A DNA stretch of 64,000 bases from 66-474 sp040388785 (GTDB lineage: Bacteria > Pseudomonadota > Gammaproteobacteria > Xanthomonadales > Rhodanobacteraceae): NCBI GenBank assembly GCA_040388785.1, contig JAZKBD010000022.1, positions 1-64,000 on the forward strand, in the 5' to 3' direction. Of the stretch, positions 45,231 to 53,885 are shown in pieces. The position numbers were made by a program, and so were the translations under genes. The notes beneath the pieces were generated by a model, which was given only the letters and a program-made list of their open reading frames with translations, was not told where the DNA came from and did no database searches. Positions within the stretch are counted from its first letter, which is position 1; the number at the start of each line of letters is the position of its first letter.

Positions 45231-45461
45231 ATGATCATGAGCACTGAAATCATTCTGCAAAGTACGCTGACTTGTCCGCACTGTGGTCGCCAATCTGCCG
45301 AGACAATGCCCACCGACGCCTGCCAATTTTTCTACGAATGTCCGGGCTGTGGTGAGCTACTTCGACCAAAGGCGGGCGACTGCTGTGTGTTCTGTTCGTA
45401 TGGCGACGTGCCCTGTCCACCCAGGCAGAAGAATTCCTGCTGCGCATCGCATGGTTCCTGA
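45231..45461 (+). CDS. GDCCVxC small heavy-metal-binding protein
   Basis: A 76-residue cysteine-rich protein with a CPHC pair near residue 15, a CPGC pair near 38, the signature GDCCVFCSYGDVPCPP and a terminal NSCCASHG. Proteins of this small family occur in mercury, copper and other metal-resistance loci and are thought to bind metal; no enzymatic part is present. The start may be 45231 or the ATG at 45237. It lies divergent from the DUF4396 gene. Confidence 0.85.
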   Translation: MIMSTEIILQSTLTCPHCGRQSAETMPTDACQFFYECPGCGELLRPKAGDCCVFCSYGDVPCPPRQKNSCCASHGS

Positions 45462-45494
45462 TCGACCCCGAACCGCGCATTGGATACACCGTGA

Positions 45495-45807
45495 TCATTC
45501 GGTCGCGGTATTGATATCGCCTCCCCTTGCGCACTCGGCTTGGGTACGGCGATCTCAATCATGACGGTGAACGGGCACGGCGCGGAACATGGCGTGCTGT
45601 TCCGCGATGCGGCGGCGATCGAGATGCTGGCACAGAGAATGTCGGGTTCGCCTTCATCGACAACACGGTCGGCATCGCGATCGCTGCTGGCGTGCTGTAC
45701 CCGGTGTTCAGCTGGCTGCTAGTCCAGCCATCGCAGCGCTGGCGATGAACCTGTCTTTGATGTGCGTGATCAGCAATGCGCCGCGATTGCACACAGCCAA
45801 ATTCTGA
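45495..45807 (+). pseudogene. remnant of a second P1B-type ATPase
   Basis: Three pieces of a heavy-metal ATPase are joined in wrong frames. The first reads GIDIASPCALGLGTAISIM then VNGHGAEHGVLFRDAAAIE, the metal helix with an SPC motif and its following loop. The next, VGFAFIDNTVGIAIAAGVLYP, is the penultimate helix region, in a different frame. The last, AIAALAMNLSLMCVISNAPRL to HTAKF, is the C-terminal end, in a third frame. The whole catalytic part (DKTGT to GDGIND) and the N-terminal half are missing, so it cannot be functional. It was probably a copper ATPase next to the GDCCVxC gene. Confidence 0.8.
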
Positions 45808-45812
45808 TCCGG

Positions 45813-46868
45813 CTATTCGTCCCTGTGTTGATGATGAATGTCGGGGTAATGCGGATGGCTGTGGATGAGCGGCGCATGGGTGTGCGGGTGCGTGTGCGGT
45901 TCGCTTCCGTCCCAGCCGAAATCATGCGCGTGCTGGTGATGCTCATCGTGCACGTGCCGATGTGTATGGGTGACCGGCTCGTGGGTATGCAGATGCTCGT
46001 GCCGCTCGGTGAGATGTAGCCACACGCCCGCACCCATCAGCAGTGCCGCGAGCCAGAACATCCAGGAGGCGTGCTCGCCGAACGCCAGAATGGCGATCGC
46101 CGCGCCGATGAACGGCGCGGTTGAGAAATAGGCGCCGGTGCGCGCCGAACCCAAGCCGCGCAGAGCGAGCACGAACAGTACCAAGCTGGTGCCGTAGCCG
46201 AGCACTCCCACCGTCATCGCCATGCCGACGAACCATATCGCGGGGAGGTGGGCGCCAAGCGCCAGCGCAATCGCAACATTGACGATGCCGGCGACCAGCC
46301 CTTTCACTCCTGCGATGAACAGCGCATCGGAGGCCGACACCTTGCGCGTGAAGTTGTTGTCCAGCGCCCAGCACAGGCAGGCAGCGGCGATCAGCAACGC
46401 ATCCCAATCGAGATTTGTGCCATACGAGGAACCAGGCAACGCCAGCAGCACGGCACCGGCAACGATCAGCATCATGCCCAGCACCACGCGGCGATCGGTG
46501 TTCTCCCGGAACACGATCCACGCCAGCAGTGCGGTCAATACTGCTTCCAGATTCAACAGCAGCGAAGCCGTGGCGGCAGGTGTGTGCGTCAAACCCAACA
46601 TCAGAGCCAACGGGCCGAGTACGCCGCCGAATCCGATCGCGAGCAGCAGCCAGAACCATTCACTTTGATTCAGGACTGGCGTGCGCCAGCCACGGTCACG
46701 CATGACTCGAACCAGGGCCAGACCGATTCCGCTGCCCAGATACAGCAACCCGGCAAGCATGATCGGTGAAACATCGTGCAGCAATTGTTTGGCAAGCGGC
46801 GTACTGGCACCGAACAGCAAGGCCGCCGCAAGGGCAGCCGCAATCGGCGAGACGACAAGACGACGCAT
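45813..46868 (-). CDS. EamA/DMT transporter with His-rich tail
   Basis: A 351-residue inner-membrane protein with ten hydrophobic helices in two EamA repeats (FGASTPLAKQLL, GPLALMLGLTHTPAATASLL, SARTGAYFSTAPFIGAAIAIL). The last 60 residues are a cytoplasmic tail with more than fifteen histidines (HEHLHTHEPVTHTHRHVHDE, THPHTHAPLIHSHPHYP), a plausible zinc, nickel or cobalt binding region. The start at 46868 begins MRRLVVSPIAAALAAALLFG; the longer frame adds a non-conserved leader. Exact substrate unknown; the tail and neighbours suggest a metal or a metal chelate. Confidence 0.82.
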   Translation of the reverse strand: MRRLVVSPIAAALAAALLFGASTPLAKQLLHDVSPIMLAGLLYLGSGIGLALVRVMRDRGWRTPVLNQSEWFWLLLAIGFGGVLGPLALMLGLTHTPAATASLLLNLEAVLTALLAWIVFRENTDRRVVLGMMLIVAGAVLLALPGSSYGTNLDWDALLIAAACLCWALDNNFTRKVSASDALFIAGVKGLVAGIVNVAIALALGAHLPAIWFVGMAMTVGVLGYGTSLVLFVLALRGLGSARTGAYFSTAPFIGAAIAILAFGEHASWMFWLAALLMGAGVWLHLTERHEHLHTHEPVTHTHRHVHDEHHQHAHDFGWDGSEPHTHPHTHAPLIHSHPHYPDIHHQHRDE

Positions 46869-46961
46869 ACAAAGCCTACTGGGTCTGCCGCCGTCCAGCA
46901 GCAGATGGACGGTTTTGTTGATCAAACTCATGTATGCGCGGCTGGCCAAAACCGTCCGCGA

Positions 46962-47651
46962 TCATGCAGCGGGTGGCAGTGGCAGCACGTACAATAACAC
47001 CGCGAAGAAGTGCAGCGTGCTGCCAGTCAGCACGAACGCGTGCCACAGCGCGTTGTGATAGCGCAGCCCACGCCACAAATGGAATGGCACACCCAGCGTG
47101 TAAGCAATTCCACCCGCCAGCAACAGCGTGGTACCGCCTACATGCAACCGCGCCGCCAGCGGCACAAACGTCACCATTCCGAGCCAACCCATGATCAGGT
47201 ACAGCGTGATCTTGAACCCGGTGCGCTCTCGCAACGAAGAGAATTCCAGCACGCTGCCTAATGCCGCCAACGTCCAGATTGCCCCAAACAGCCACCAACC
47301 ACGCACGCCGCCCAACGCAATCAGTGCGAACGGCGTATAAGTGCCGGCGATCAGAAGATAGATGGCGATGTGGTCGAGCAGCGACAGCATTCGCGGTGCA
47401 GCGTGTTCCGGGATTGCGTGATTCAGCGTCGAGACCGTGTACAAGATGATCAGTGACGCGCCAAACACTGCAGACGCGGTCACGTTCAGCGCACCGCCTT
47501 CTACCGCTGCGAATGCGACCAGCGTGGTCAGGCCGATGATGCTGAGCAGGATGCCCAAGCTCTGCACCACATTGTTGGTGGCCACTTCCGCGAGACTTGC
47601 GCCACTGGTGGGCGTCCAGCCGGCCGACATCATGTGGAGGCTCCGATGCAA
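46962..47651 (-). CDS. hemolysin III (HlyIII/YqfA) family membrane protein
   Basis: A 229-residue polytopic membrane protein of the progestin/adiponectin receptor-hemolysin III superfamily. Helices carry the family residues: SIIGLTTLVAFAAVEGG, the Asp/His site LLDHIAIYLLIAGTYTPFAL, LYLIMGWLG and, near the end, WHAFVLTGSTLHFFAVL. The Ser, Asp and His positions form the metal site that makes these proteins likely zinc-dependent hydrolases. It lies just upstream of the EamA transporter gene in the same direction. Confidence 0.88.
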   Translation of the reverse strand: MHRSLHMMSAGWTPTSGASLAEVATNNVVQSLGILLSIIGLTTLVAFAAVEGGALNVTASAVFGASLIILYTVSTLNHAIPEHAAPRMLSLLDHIAIYLLIAGTYTPFALIALGGVRGWWLFGAIWTLAALGSVLEFSSLRERTGFKITLYLIMGWLGMVTFVPLAARLHVGGTTLLLAGGIAYTLGVPFHLWRGLRYHNALWHAFVLTGSTLHFFAVLLYVLPLPPAA

Positions 47652-47879
47652 GACCGATGCACCATCAGCGCCCCGATGCTGGTGACCTCGCCAGATGTCA
47701 TATCCAGATTCCCATGAATGGATGGTTCGGATTGCTTGGTAAACAGCTGAAAGTCGCTGCCGACCCGCAGAAATGGCACCGGAACAGATTTCCTGTACTC
47801 ATGGTCGCGTCAGGCGATTGCGCAATGCTGCAACTTTGGAAGTCGAGCCCGCCACTCGCGGAGCGCGGTAGCGTTCTCT

Positions 47880-48065
47880 TCACGACTTCGACAGTAGCTG
47901 TGCAGTCCGGCCGAATTCGATCAGCGCCTCGATGCGAATCACCCGGTCGCGCAGATCGACTTGGCCGTCTTCGAGTTTCGCGACCGCCTTGGTCAACTGC
48001 TCGATGCGTTCATTGATCAGTACCGTTTGGCGCAGCGCATCGAGCACCTTGTCGGTAACGCTCAT
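47880..48065 (-). CDS. small coiled-coil protein
   Basis: A 61-residue charged helical protein (VLDALRQTVLINERIEQL, AVAKLEDGQVDLRDRVIRIE) with heptad-like spacing of Leu, Val and Ile, probably a coiled-coil oligomer. It starts in an ATGA overlap with the stop of the ribbon-helix-helix gene, so the two are one unit. No family name is recognised; small partners of this type accompany mobilisation proteins. Confidence 0.6.
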   Translation of the reverse strand: MSVTDKVLDALRQTVLINERIEQLTKAVAKLEDGQVDLRDRVIRIEALIEFGRTAQLLSKS

Positions 48066-48415
48066 GACCGGCGCCCTTCGGTCAACCCGAAATTCTCACG
48101 AAATGCGGCCAACCGCTCGGGTGACCAGGAACGAACCTCGGCCTCGGCCTTGGCCCGTGCGATCGCTTCGTGCTTGGGCGCCTCCTTCTCGTGCCGCTTT
48201 ATCGACGCCAGGACACGATCGAGGGCAGTATTGGCCCGCCGTGTCGATTCGATAACCAACTCGACCAGTTTGTCGAGCGTCGAATCTTCGGGGCCAAGCG
48301 CCTTGCGGCGCAGGTATGCGCCGACAGAATCGAACCCTGCAAGTTTGGCTTGGGCAAACAATTCCCTTTTCTCTTTGGGTGTCATCAAGATCGTGACGCG
48401 AGCAGTTGCATTCAT
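48062..48415 (-). CDS. ribbon-helix-helix mobilisation-type protein
   Basis: A 117-residue DNA-binding protein. The N-terminus MNATARVTILMTPKEKRELF followed by AKLAGFDSVGAYLRRKAL fits the ribbon-helix-helix fold of NikA/MobC/TraJ-like relaxosome proteins, which bind the transfer origin. The rest is charged helix (ELVIESTRRANTALDRVLAS). The start at 48415 gives the strand residues at the very N-terminus. It is encoded away from a pair of hairpins (48463-48491), the place where an origin of transfer would be expected. Confidence 0.65.
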   Translation of the reverse strand: MNATARVTILMTPKEKRELFAQAKLAGFDSVGAYLRRKALGPEDSTLDKLVELVIESTRRANTALDRVLASIKRHEKEAPKHEAIARAKAEAEVRSWSPERLAAFRENFGLTEGRRS

Positions 48416-48462
48416 GAGGCAGCCTCCTGCATGTGCATGATAATAGAATGATAACACAGTCG

Positions 48463-48491
48463 CCTTGCACTGCAAGGGGGCTGCTGCCCCC
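48463..48491. repeat. paired inverted repeats upstream of the RHH gene
   Basis: CCTTGCA-C-TGCAAGG (48463-48477) is immediately followed, with two shared bases, by GGGGGC-TGCT-GCCCCC (48476-48491). Both are perfect. They lie between the divergent-facing ends of the ribbon-helix-helix and radC genes. No IncP-type nic site is seen next to them. Confidence 0.6.
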
Positions 48492-48521
48492 GCCGCGCCA
48501 ATGCGTGCGGCACAGCACGGG

Positions 48522-49187
48522 CTAGATCAGCCCCCGCGCCGCCATCGAAGTCGGCTCGCCGGAGCCTACCACCAGATGATCGAGCACCCGTACGCCGACA
48601 AGCTGCAGTGCATCGCGCAGCTGGCGGGTTATGTTGCGGTCGGCAGCGGAAGGTTCGGCGACGCCGCTAGGATGGTTATGCGCGAGGATCACCGCCGCCG
48701 CATTATGCTCCAGCGCCGCGCGCACGACCTCCCGCGGATGCACGCTCGCACCGTCCAAGGTGCCGCGAAACATTTCTTCGAATGCCAGCACGCGGTGGCG
48801 GTTGTCGAGGAACAGGCAAGCGAACACCTCATGCGACAAATGACAAAGCCTCGCTTTCAAGTACGCCGCGCTATCGCGCGGGCTGGTCAACGCCTCGCGG
48901 CCTGCCAGTTCTTCGCCCATCACACGCCGTGCAAGTTCTAGCGCCGCATGTACTCGCGCTTTCCGTCCCGGCGGCAGAGCGCCATCGTGGCGGATCATGT
49001 AGCCGGCCAAACCTCCCGCCGCACAAACATCCGCGCGGATTCGCTCGGGATCACACCCAAACAGCACCGCCAGCAGTTCGGTATTGGATAGTGCACACGC
49101 ACCGCGCGACAGCAGCCGGTCGCGTGGCAGGTCGGATGAGGCAATGTCTCGCACGCATTGATTGCCGCGAAAAACCGTCGTTTGCAT
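48522..49187 (-). CDS. radC: RadC-family JAB-domain protein
   Basis: A 221-residue protein with a helix-hairpin-helix-like N-terminal half (LLSRGACALSNTELLAVLFG) and a JAB/MPN metalloprotease-like domain. The zinc site is HNHPSG with the Asp in EPSAAD. Copies like this are typical of integrative and conjugative elements, where their role in DNA handling is still unclear; they are distinct from a true repair function. It is the gene nearest to the long non-coding stretch before the type IV secretion operon. Confidence 0.88.
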   Translation of the reverse strand: MQTTVFRGNQCVRDIASSDLPRDRLLSRGACALSNTELLAVLFGCDPERIRADVCAAGGLAGYMIRHDGALPPGRKARVHAALELARRVMGEELAGREALTSPRDSAAYLKARLCHLSHEVFACLFLDNRHRVLAFEEMFRGTLDGASVHPREVVRAALEHNAAAVILAHNHPSGVAEPSAADRNITRQLRDALQLVGVRVLDHLVVGSGEPTSMAARGLI

Positions 49188-50027
49188 GGCTTGCTCCTTT
49201 AGTGTCTGGCCGGAAGCGAAGCGACCCGGTGGGTCGCGTCAGCTTTCGGACGGGCACCGTCCCTGCCGGAGCCGCCGCAGTGTCAGGGGGCGCCCGCAGG
49301 GCGCAGTGAGCGACTGGTGCGGCCCGCAGCGCAGCGAGGACACGGGTCGCGAACGGCCCTTGACACGGGAAGCGGCGGCGCAGGCAAAGGGGGAGCCGCC
49401 GGCTTCGCCGGCGGGGGAAAAGCCGCGCAGCGGCGTTCCCGTGTGGACGCGCACACGCGCGCCGTAGAATTCGCAGCCGCGCGCAGCACGGCGAGAATTC
49501 ACTATCGGCGCAGGCGCGGACTGGAAGCCCAAGGGGCGCACTAGGCCGCCCTGTCCACACCAAACAAACAACACGGCTCGAACGCTGTGCGCGTCAACCG
49601 TGAGTCACGCGTTGGCAGTGAAGAACGGATCGATCTCACGCATCGACGAGCCGTCCGCACATAGCCCGGCGTCAGTGGCGCGGGCGCTTGACCAATCAAT
49701 TCGGAACGGAGCAAGGCGAGGAAAGCGGGAACACGACGGAACAAACCGCCAACGCTCAACGCCCGGCGCCATGCGCGCTCGCTTCAGGCGAGGATGGAAG
49801 CCCGCAGGGCCGAGACGATGGCTTCACCGTCGGCTCGGTTCACGACAGCCGTCCGCGAAGCGGCGCCCCACCCTGCTCCATCGTCCTCACAAGGCCCTTT
49901 CAGGCCCATGAGAAAAAGGCTCGAATTTCTTGTTGACACGCCCTTTCGCAGGAAGCTAAGGTTCGGGAATAACGCACATTAACTTATGACTTTTTAGTAA
50001 TTTTCTGTTCATAAAATACAAACTATT
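49188..50027. other. non-coding stretch before the T4SS operon
   Basis: About 840 bases without a credible gene. It is very GC-rich to 49900, with perfect hairpins GCGACCC-GGT-GGGTCGC (49221-49237) and CCGCCGGC-TTC-GCCGGCGG (49396-49414). It becomes AT-rich after about 49970, just before the next gene. It may hold regulatory sites, a transfer origin or untranslated leader sequence; no known motif was found. Confidence 0.6.
49933..49962 (+). promoter_or_regulatory. candidate promoter upstream of the T4SS region
   Basis: TTGACA (49933-49938), an 18-base spacer and TAAGGT (49957-49962), followed by an AT-rich stretch leading to the ATG at 50028. The -35 box is consensus, the -10 weak. Confidence 0.4.
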
Positions 50028-50489
50028 ATGCGCGCCATGTCCCTTCGACCATTCGCAGTGTCATTGCTCACGACCCTTGTCCTCGGAACCGCCCAGGCAA
50101 GTGCCGCACCCGCACCAACAAACATCGACACCGCGATTGCAGAAGCCAACGCCATGGTGAAACTCGGCATACCCACCCAAGTGATCGATGCATGGCTGCT
50201 GCGACAGGTCAAGGGTGCTGATGACGGCCGCACGGCAACCTCACCCGTCACCGTGCAGACGCCGCCACCAAGCTGGGACGTTTACGCCGCCGCTGCATGG
50301 ACACGGCAAGAACGTGGTGCAACAGGGAGTGACGAATTGCAGAGGGAAAACGTTTACACGAGGACTAGACTCGGCTTGAGTTCGGCCGATCAGGACCTTT
50401 CCCATGCCACATCCGGACAAGCCGTCGAAATCGACCAGGGACGGACTCAAGCGTCGAACGTTCTACCTGCCCAAACACTCGCGCATTGA
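50028..50489 (+). CDS. exported protein of unknown function
   Basis: A 153-residue frame with a good signal peptide (RPFAVSLLTTLVLGTAQASA) and a short mature part with IDTAIAEANAMVKLGIPTQVID. From about residue 85 on the sequence is low in recognisable structure, and the last 86 bases overlap the next gene in a different frame. The N-terminal half looks real; the C-terminal end may be extended or frameshifted. No family is recognised. It may be the first product of the conjugation operon. Confidence 0.5.
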   Translation: MRAMSLRPFAVSLLTTLVLGTAQASAAPAPTNIDTAIAEANAMVKLGIPTQVIDAWLLRQVKGADDGRTATSPVTVQTPPPSWDVYAAAAWTRQERGATGSDELQRENVYTRTRLGLSSADQDLSHATSGQAVEIDQGRTQASNVLPAQTLAH

Positions 50490-50736
50490 ACCGACCATGT
50501 TCGAGGCCGAGTTGGCGGATCAGATCGCCAATCACGCGATCCGCCAGTTGTGCATCTATGAAAGCAAGCGGGGATTCAGCCTCAAGGCGTTGCCCGTCTG
50601 GAAAGACGAATTCATGACCCTGATCGGAACCGCAACCAAGGAGCCTCGCCAATACAAGTCGCTCGACCGCTTGCTCAACACCATCAAGCAGCACGGACCC
50701 TTGCCGCCGACGCTTCTGCTCGGTGAGCAAAAGTGA
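50404..50736 (+). CDS. hypothetical protein preceding virB2
   Basis: A 110-residue basic, soluble protein (KSTRDGLKRRTFYLPKHSRI, LLNTIKQHGPLPPTLLLGE) with an AGGA ribosome-binding site eight bases before the ATG at 50404. No known domain is recognised. It is 36 bases upstream of virB2 and probably in the same transcript, so it may be a regulator or accessory factor of the transfer system. Confidence 0.6.
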   Translation: MPHPDKPSKSTRDGLKRRTFYLPKHSRIEPTMFEAELADQIANHAIRQLCIYESKRGFSLKALPVWKDEFMTLIGTATKEPRQYKSLDRLLNTIKQHGPLPPTLLLGEQK

Positions 50737-50772
50737 TCTAACCCGCACCCCCTCACCTTCGGAGATCGACCG

Positions 50773-51123
50773 ATGATGGCGTCAACCCGCCTGGCCTCCT
50801 GCTGCTCCGTTTTTGCCCGCAACACCGGTTACATCCGACTGATCGCCTGCCTCGCCGTCATCGCATTCAGCGCACTCTCGCCGCATCTTGCACTGGCGCA
50901 AGCGGCTGGCGGCATGGATCTGTGCACCAAGGCCAACAGCGCACTGACGTGGATCAAGGAAGGTGTGTTCTTCATCCTGGTGGTTGCCGTGCTGGGCTCA
51001 GGCGTGATGGCCGCCTTCGGACGCATGTCCTGGGCCACGGTGGGACAAGTGCTGATCGGGGCGATCGTGGCCGGTGTGGCCACCGAAGTCGTGACGGCGC
51101 TGTACGGCGCCGGGGGATGCTGA
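50773..51123 (+). CDS. virB2: VirB2-like pilin
   Basis: A 116-residue prepilin. A long leader (to about LSPHLALAQA) precedes the mature peptide with two hydrophobic helices, ALTWIKEGVFFILVVAVLGSGVMAAF and VGQVLIGAIVAGVATEVVTALYG, separated by a short loop with Arg and Trp. This is the usual build of the type IV secretion pilus subunit. The gene overlaps virB3 by seven bases and heads the virB gene series. Confidence 0.88.
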   Translation: MMASTRLASCCSVFARNTGYIRLIACLAVIAFSALSPHLALAQAAGGMDLCTKANSALTWIKEGVFFILVVAVLGSGVMAAFGRMSWATVGQVLIGAIVAGVATEVVTALYGAGGC

Positions 51124-51458
51124 GCGTGGCTTCCCGACTGCGCAGCGATCCCCTGTTCGGCGGCCTTGCACGCCCGCCGGTGCTGCTGGGCCTGCCGATC
51201 CAGGCGCTCCTTTTCATCACGTCCGGGAGTGCCGTCGCCTATCTCGTGGCCAACATGCTGCAGACCAACGTGATGTGGAAAGTCGGCGCACTCGGCTCGG
51301 GCATTGTGCTGTATGGCATCGCGCGCCTGATCTGCGCGAAGGATCCCCGCGCATTCCGGTATCTCGGACTGCAACTCAATACCAAGGCGATGCACCGCAC
51401 GCGCGGTTACTGGCGTGCCGGTTCCTATTCGCCGCTGCCGCACCGCAAGCGCAGATAA
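51117..51458 (+). CDS. virB3: VirB3-like protein
   Basis: A 113-residue inner-membrane protein with the family N-terminus LRSDPLFGGLARPPVLLGLP, followed by two hydrophobic segments (IQALLFITSGSAVAYLVANML and WKVGALGSGIVLYGIARLI) and the C-terminal KDPRAFRYLGLQL pattern. It begins in an overlap with virB2 (ATG at 51117; the GTG at 51126 is also possible) and ends nine bases before virB4, with which it works. Confidence 0.9.
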   Translation: MLSVASRLRSDPLFGGLARPPVLLGLPIQALLFITSGSAVAYLVANMLQTNVMWKVGALGSGIVLYGIARLICAKDPRAFRYLGLQLNTKAMHRTRGYWRAGSYSPLPHRKRR

Positions 51459-51467
51459 GGACATTTC

Positions 51468-53885
51468 ATGCTCGCTCCCAAGCAAGGCCTCGCCAATGCG
51501 GCGCGGCCACTGGCCGACTTCATCCCGTATTCCACGCACGTCTCGAATTTCAACGTGCGCACGGTTGCCGGCGACACGCTCACGGTCATCAAACTCTCAG
51601 GTATAGCGCATGAATGCGCGGACGATGAAGACATCCAGGGCTGGCATGACGCGCTGACCGGCCTCCTTCGCAACATCGCGACGGAAAACGTGGCGCTGTG
51701 GATGCACACCGTACGCGAAGAGCGCTCCGAATACCCGGCGGGCCCCTTCGGGAACAACTTTGCCGGGCGCCTGAACGACCACTACCGCGAGAGCCTGTCG
51801 GGTGTGCAGCTCATGGCCAACACCCACTACGTGACGCTGTTGGTACGTGGCAAATCACCGGGCATGAAGCTGCTCCAGTTCGGCGCCAAAAAGACCGCGG
51901 CCCGCGTGCTCGAATCGATCTCGGATGCATCGGCCGGCCTCGACGAATTGGCCGACATGGTGCTGGCCGGTTTAAGCCGGTACGCGCCGCGCCGTCTTTC
52001 GACCTACACGAGCAACGGGGTGGTGTGCTCCGAGCCGCTGGAGTTCCTCTCGTATCTCATCAACGGCGAATGGCAACGCATCGCCGTCCCGAAAGGGCGC
52101 GCCGCCTTCGGTATGGTCAGCTCGCGGGTTTCGTTTGGCGTCGATCAACTGGAAATCCGCTCGCCTACGCACGCCAAGGTGGGCGCGATCCTTGCGGCCA
52201 GTGCTTATCAGGTCGAGCGCACCGAGCCCGGCCATCTGAATGTGCTGCTCACGCTGCCGTTCCCGTTCGTGCTCACGCAATCCTTCGCGATCTATGGCCG
52301 CAACAAGGCCATGGCCGCGCTGCAAAAGCAACAGCGCCTGCTGATCAATGCCGAAGATGCCTCGGAAACACAGATCGCCGACATCAGCCAGGCCTTGGAC
52401 GATCTCGCCAGCAACCGCGTGGTATTCGGCGAGCATCACCTCAGCCTGCAAATCCTGGCCGACACGCAACGCGAATTGGTCGAGCGCCTGTCGGATGCAA
52501 GAGCCGCCCTGTCCGAGTGCGGCTTCATGGTGGCGCGTGAGGATGAGTGCATCGAAGCTGCGTTCTTTGCGCAATTGCCGGGCAACTTTCAACTGCGTCC
52601 ACGACCGGCAGCGATCTCCTCCAGCAACATCGTCGGCTTCACCGGTTTCCACAATTATCCGATGGGCCGCTACGACGGGAATCAATGGGGACCGGCCATC
52701 ACCCTCTTGAAAACAACATCCGGTACGCCGTTCTACTTCAACTTTCACCTGCCGCCGAGTTCACGACGCGGCGCGGACGAAGGCGACGTCGACGAACGCG
52801 TTCCGGGACATACGCTGCTGCTCGGCCCGACCGGTGCCGGCAAAACCGTCATCCAGACCTTCATGCTGGCGCAGTGCGAGAAGTATCGCCCGACCGTGTT
52901 CACCTTCGACAAGGATCAGGGCCAGGAAATCTTCGTGCGCGCCATGGGCGGGCAGTATTCGACGCTCAGGAATGGCGTTCCGACCGGCTTCAACCCTTGC
53001 GCGCTGCCGGACACGCCCGGCAACCGTACGTTCCTGATGCAGCTCGTCAAGCGCTGCATTGCGGGAGAAGATGCACAGTTCCAGTTTTCGCCTTCGCGCG
53101 AACGCGAAGTGCACGAGGCCGTGAAGGGCCTCTACATGATGCCCTTTGAGTCGCGCCGCTTTACCGCGCTCAAGGAATTCTTCGATCCGACCGATCCGAA
53201 CGGCAACGCAGCACGGTTTCGGAAATGGTGCGCGGGCGGCTCACTCGGATGGCTGCTCGACAACGAAGTGGACACACTCGACTTCACCACTGGGCGCCAT
53301 TTCGGTTTCGACGTCACGGATTTCCTCGACAACGATGAAACCCGCACCGTGACGGTGATGTACCTGTTCCATCGCATGGAGCAGTTGATCGACGGGCGCC
53401 GTTTCATCCTCAACATGGATGAATTCTGGAAGATGCTGCTCGACCCGGTCTTCGAGGGCAAGGCGCTCGATGCGGTCAAGACCTGGCGCAAGCGCAATGC
53501 GCTGGCGATCTTCGGAACGCAAAGCCCCTCCGACGTGCTGCGTTCGCGCATCAGCCGCCAGCTGATCGAACAGTGCGTCACGCAGCTCTATCTCCCCAAC
53601 CCCAAGGCCGCCCGCGAGGACTACATCGAGGGATTCAAGCTGACGGCGCGCGAATACGAAATCATCGGCAAGGACATGGTGGAGCAGAACCTGCGCGGCT
53701 TCCTGTTCAAGCAGGGCCAGAACGCCACGGTCTGCGAATTGAACCTGCGTGGCTTCGAGCAGGAATTGGCCGTGCTGTCAGGTTCCGCGGCCTCGGTGGA
53801 ACTCGCCACCCGCGCCATCGCGCAAGCGGGAGAAAACCCGGATCACTGGCTTCCACTTTTCGACCAGATGAGGAGAACGCAATGA
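51468..53885 (+). CDS. virB4: VirB4-like conjugation ATPase
   Basis: An 805-residue ATPase that powers pilus assembly and transfer. Walker A is GPTGAGKT at residues 453-460, with TVFTFDKDQGQEIFVRA and, further on, the Walker B region RFILNMDEFWKML; FGTQSPSDVLRS is the motif III region. The N-terminal 440 residues are the CagE/TrbE/VirB domain. It overlaps virB5 by four bases (ATGA). Full length compared with other VirB4 proteins. Confidence 0.95.
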   Translation: MLAPKQGLANAARPLADFIPYSTHVSNFNVRTVAGDTLTVIKLSGIAHECADDEDIQGWHDALTGLLRNIATENVALWMHTVREERSEYPAGPFGNNFAGRLNDHYRESLSGVQLMANTHYVTLLVRGKSPGMKLLQFGAKKTAARVLESISDASAGLDELADMVLAGLSRYAPRRLSTYTSNGVVCSEPLEFLSYLINGEWQRIAVPKGRAAFGMVSSRVSFGVDQLEIRSPTHAKVGAILAASAYQVERTEPGHLNVLLTLPFPFVLTQSFAIYGRNKAMAALQKQQRLLINAEDASETQIADISQALDDLASNRVVFGEHHLSLQILADTQRELVERLSDARAALSECGFMVAREDECIEAAFFAQLPGNFQLRPRPAAISSSNIVGFTGFHNYPMGRYDGNQWGPAITLLKTTSGTPFYFNFHLPPSSRRGADEGDVDERVPGHTLLLGPTGAGKTVIQTFMLAQCEKYRPTVFTFDKDQGQEIFVRAMGGQYSTLRNGVPTGFNPCALPDTPGNRTFLMQLVKRCIAGEDAQFQFSPSREREVHEAVKGLYMMPFESRRFTALKEFFDPTDPNGNAARFRKWCAGGSLGWLLDNEVDTLDFTTGRHFGFDVTDFLDNDETRTVTVMYLFHRMEQLIDGRRFILNMDEFWKMLLDPVFEGKALDAVKTWRKRNALAIFGTQSPSDVLRSRISRQLIEQCVTQLYLPNPKAAREDYIEGFKLTAREYEIIGKDMVEQNLRGFLFKQGQNATVCELNLRGFEQELAVLSGSAASVELATRAIAQAGENPDHWLPLFDQMRRTQ

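Noticed and set aside
47698..47883. A 61-residue frame upstream of the HlyIII gene
   Set aside because: No ribosome-binding site, no similarity to known proteins and unusual composition; 47652-47879 is treated as non-coding.
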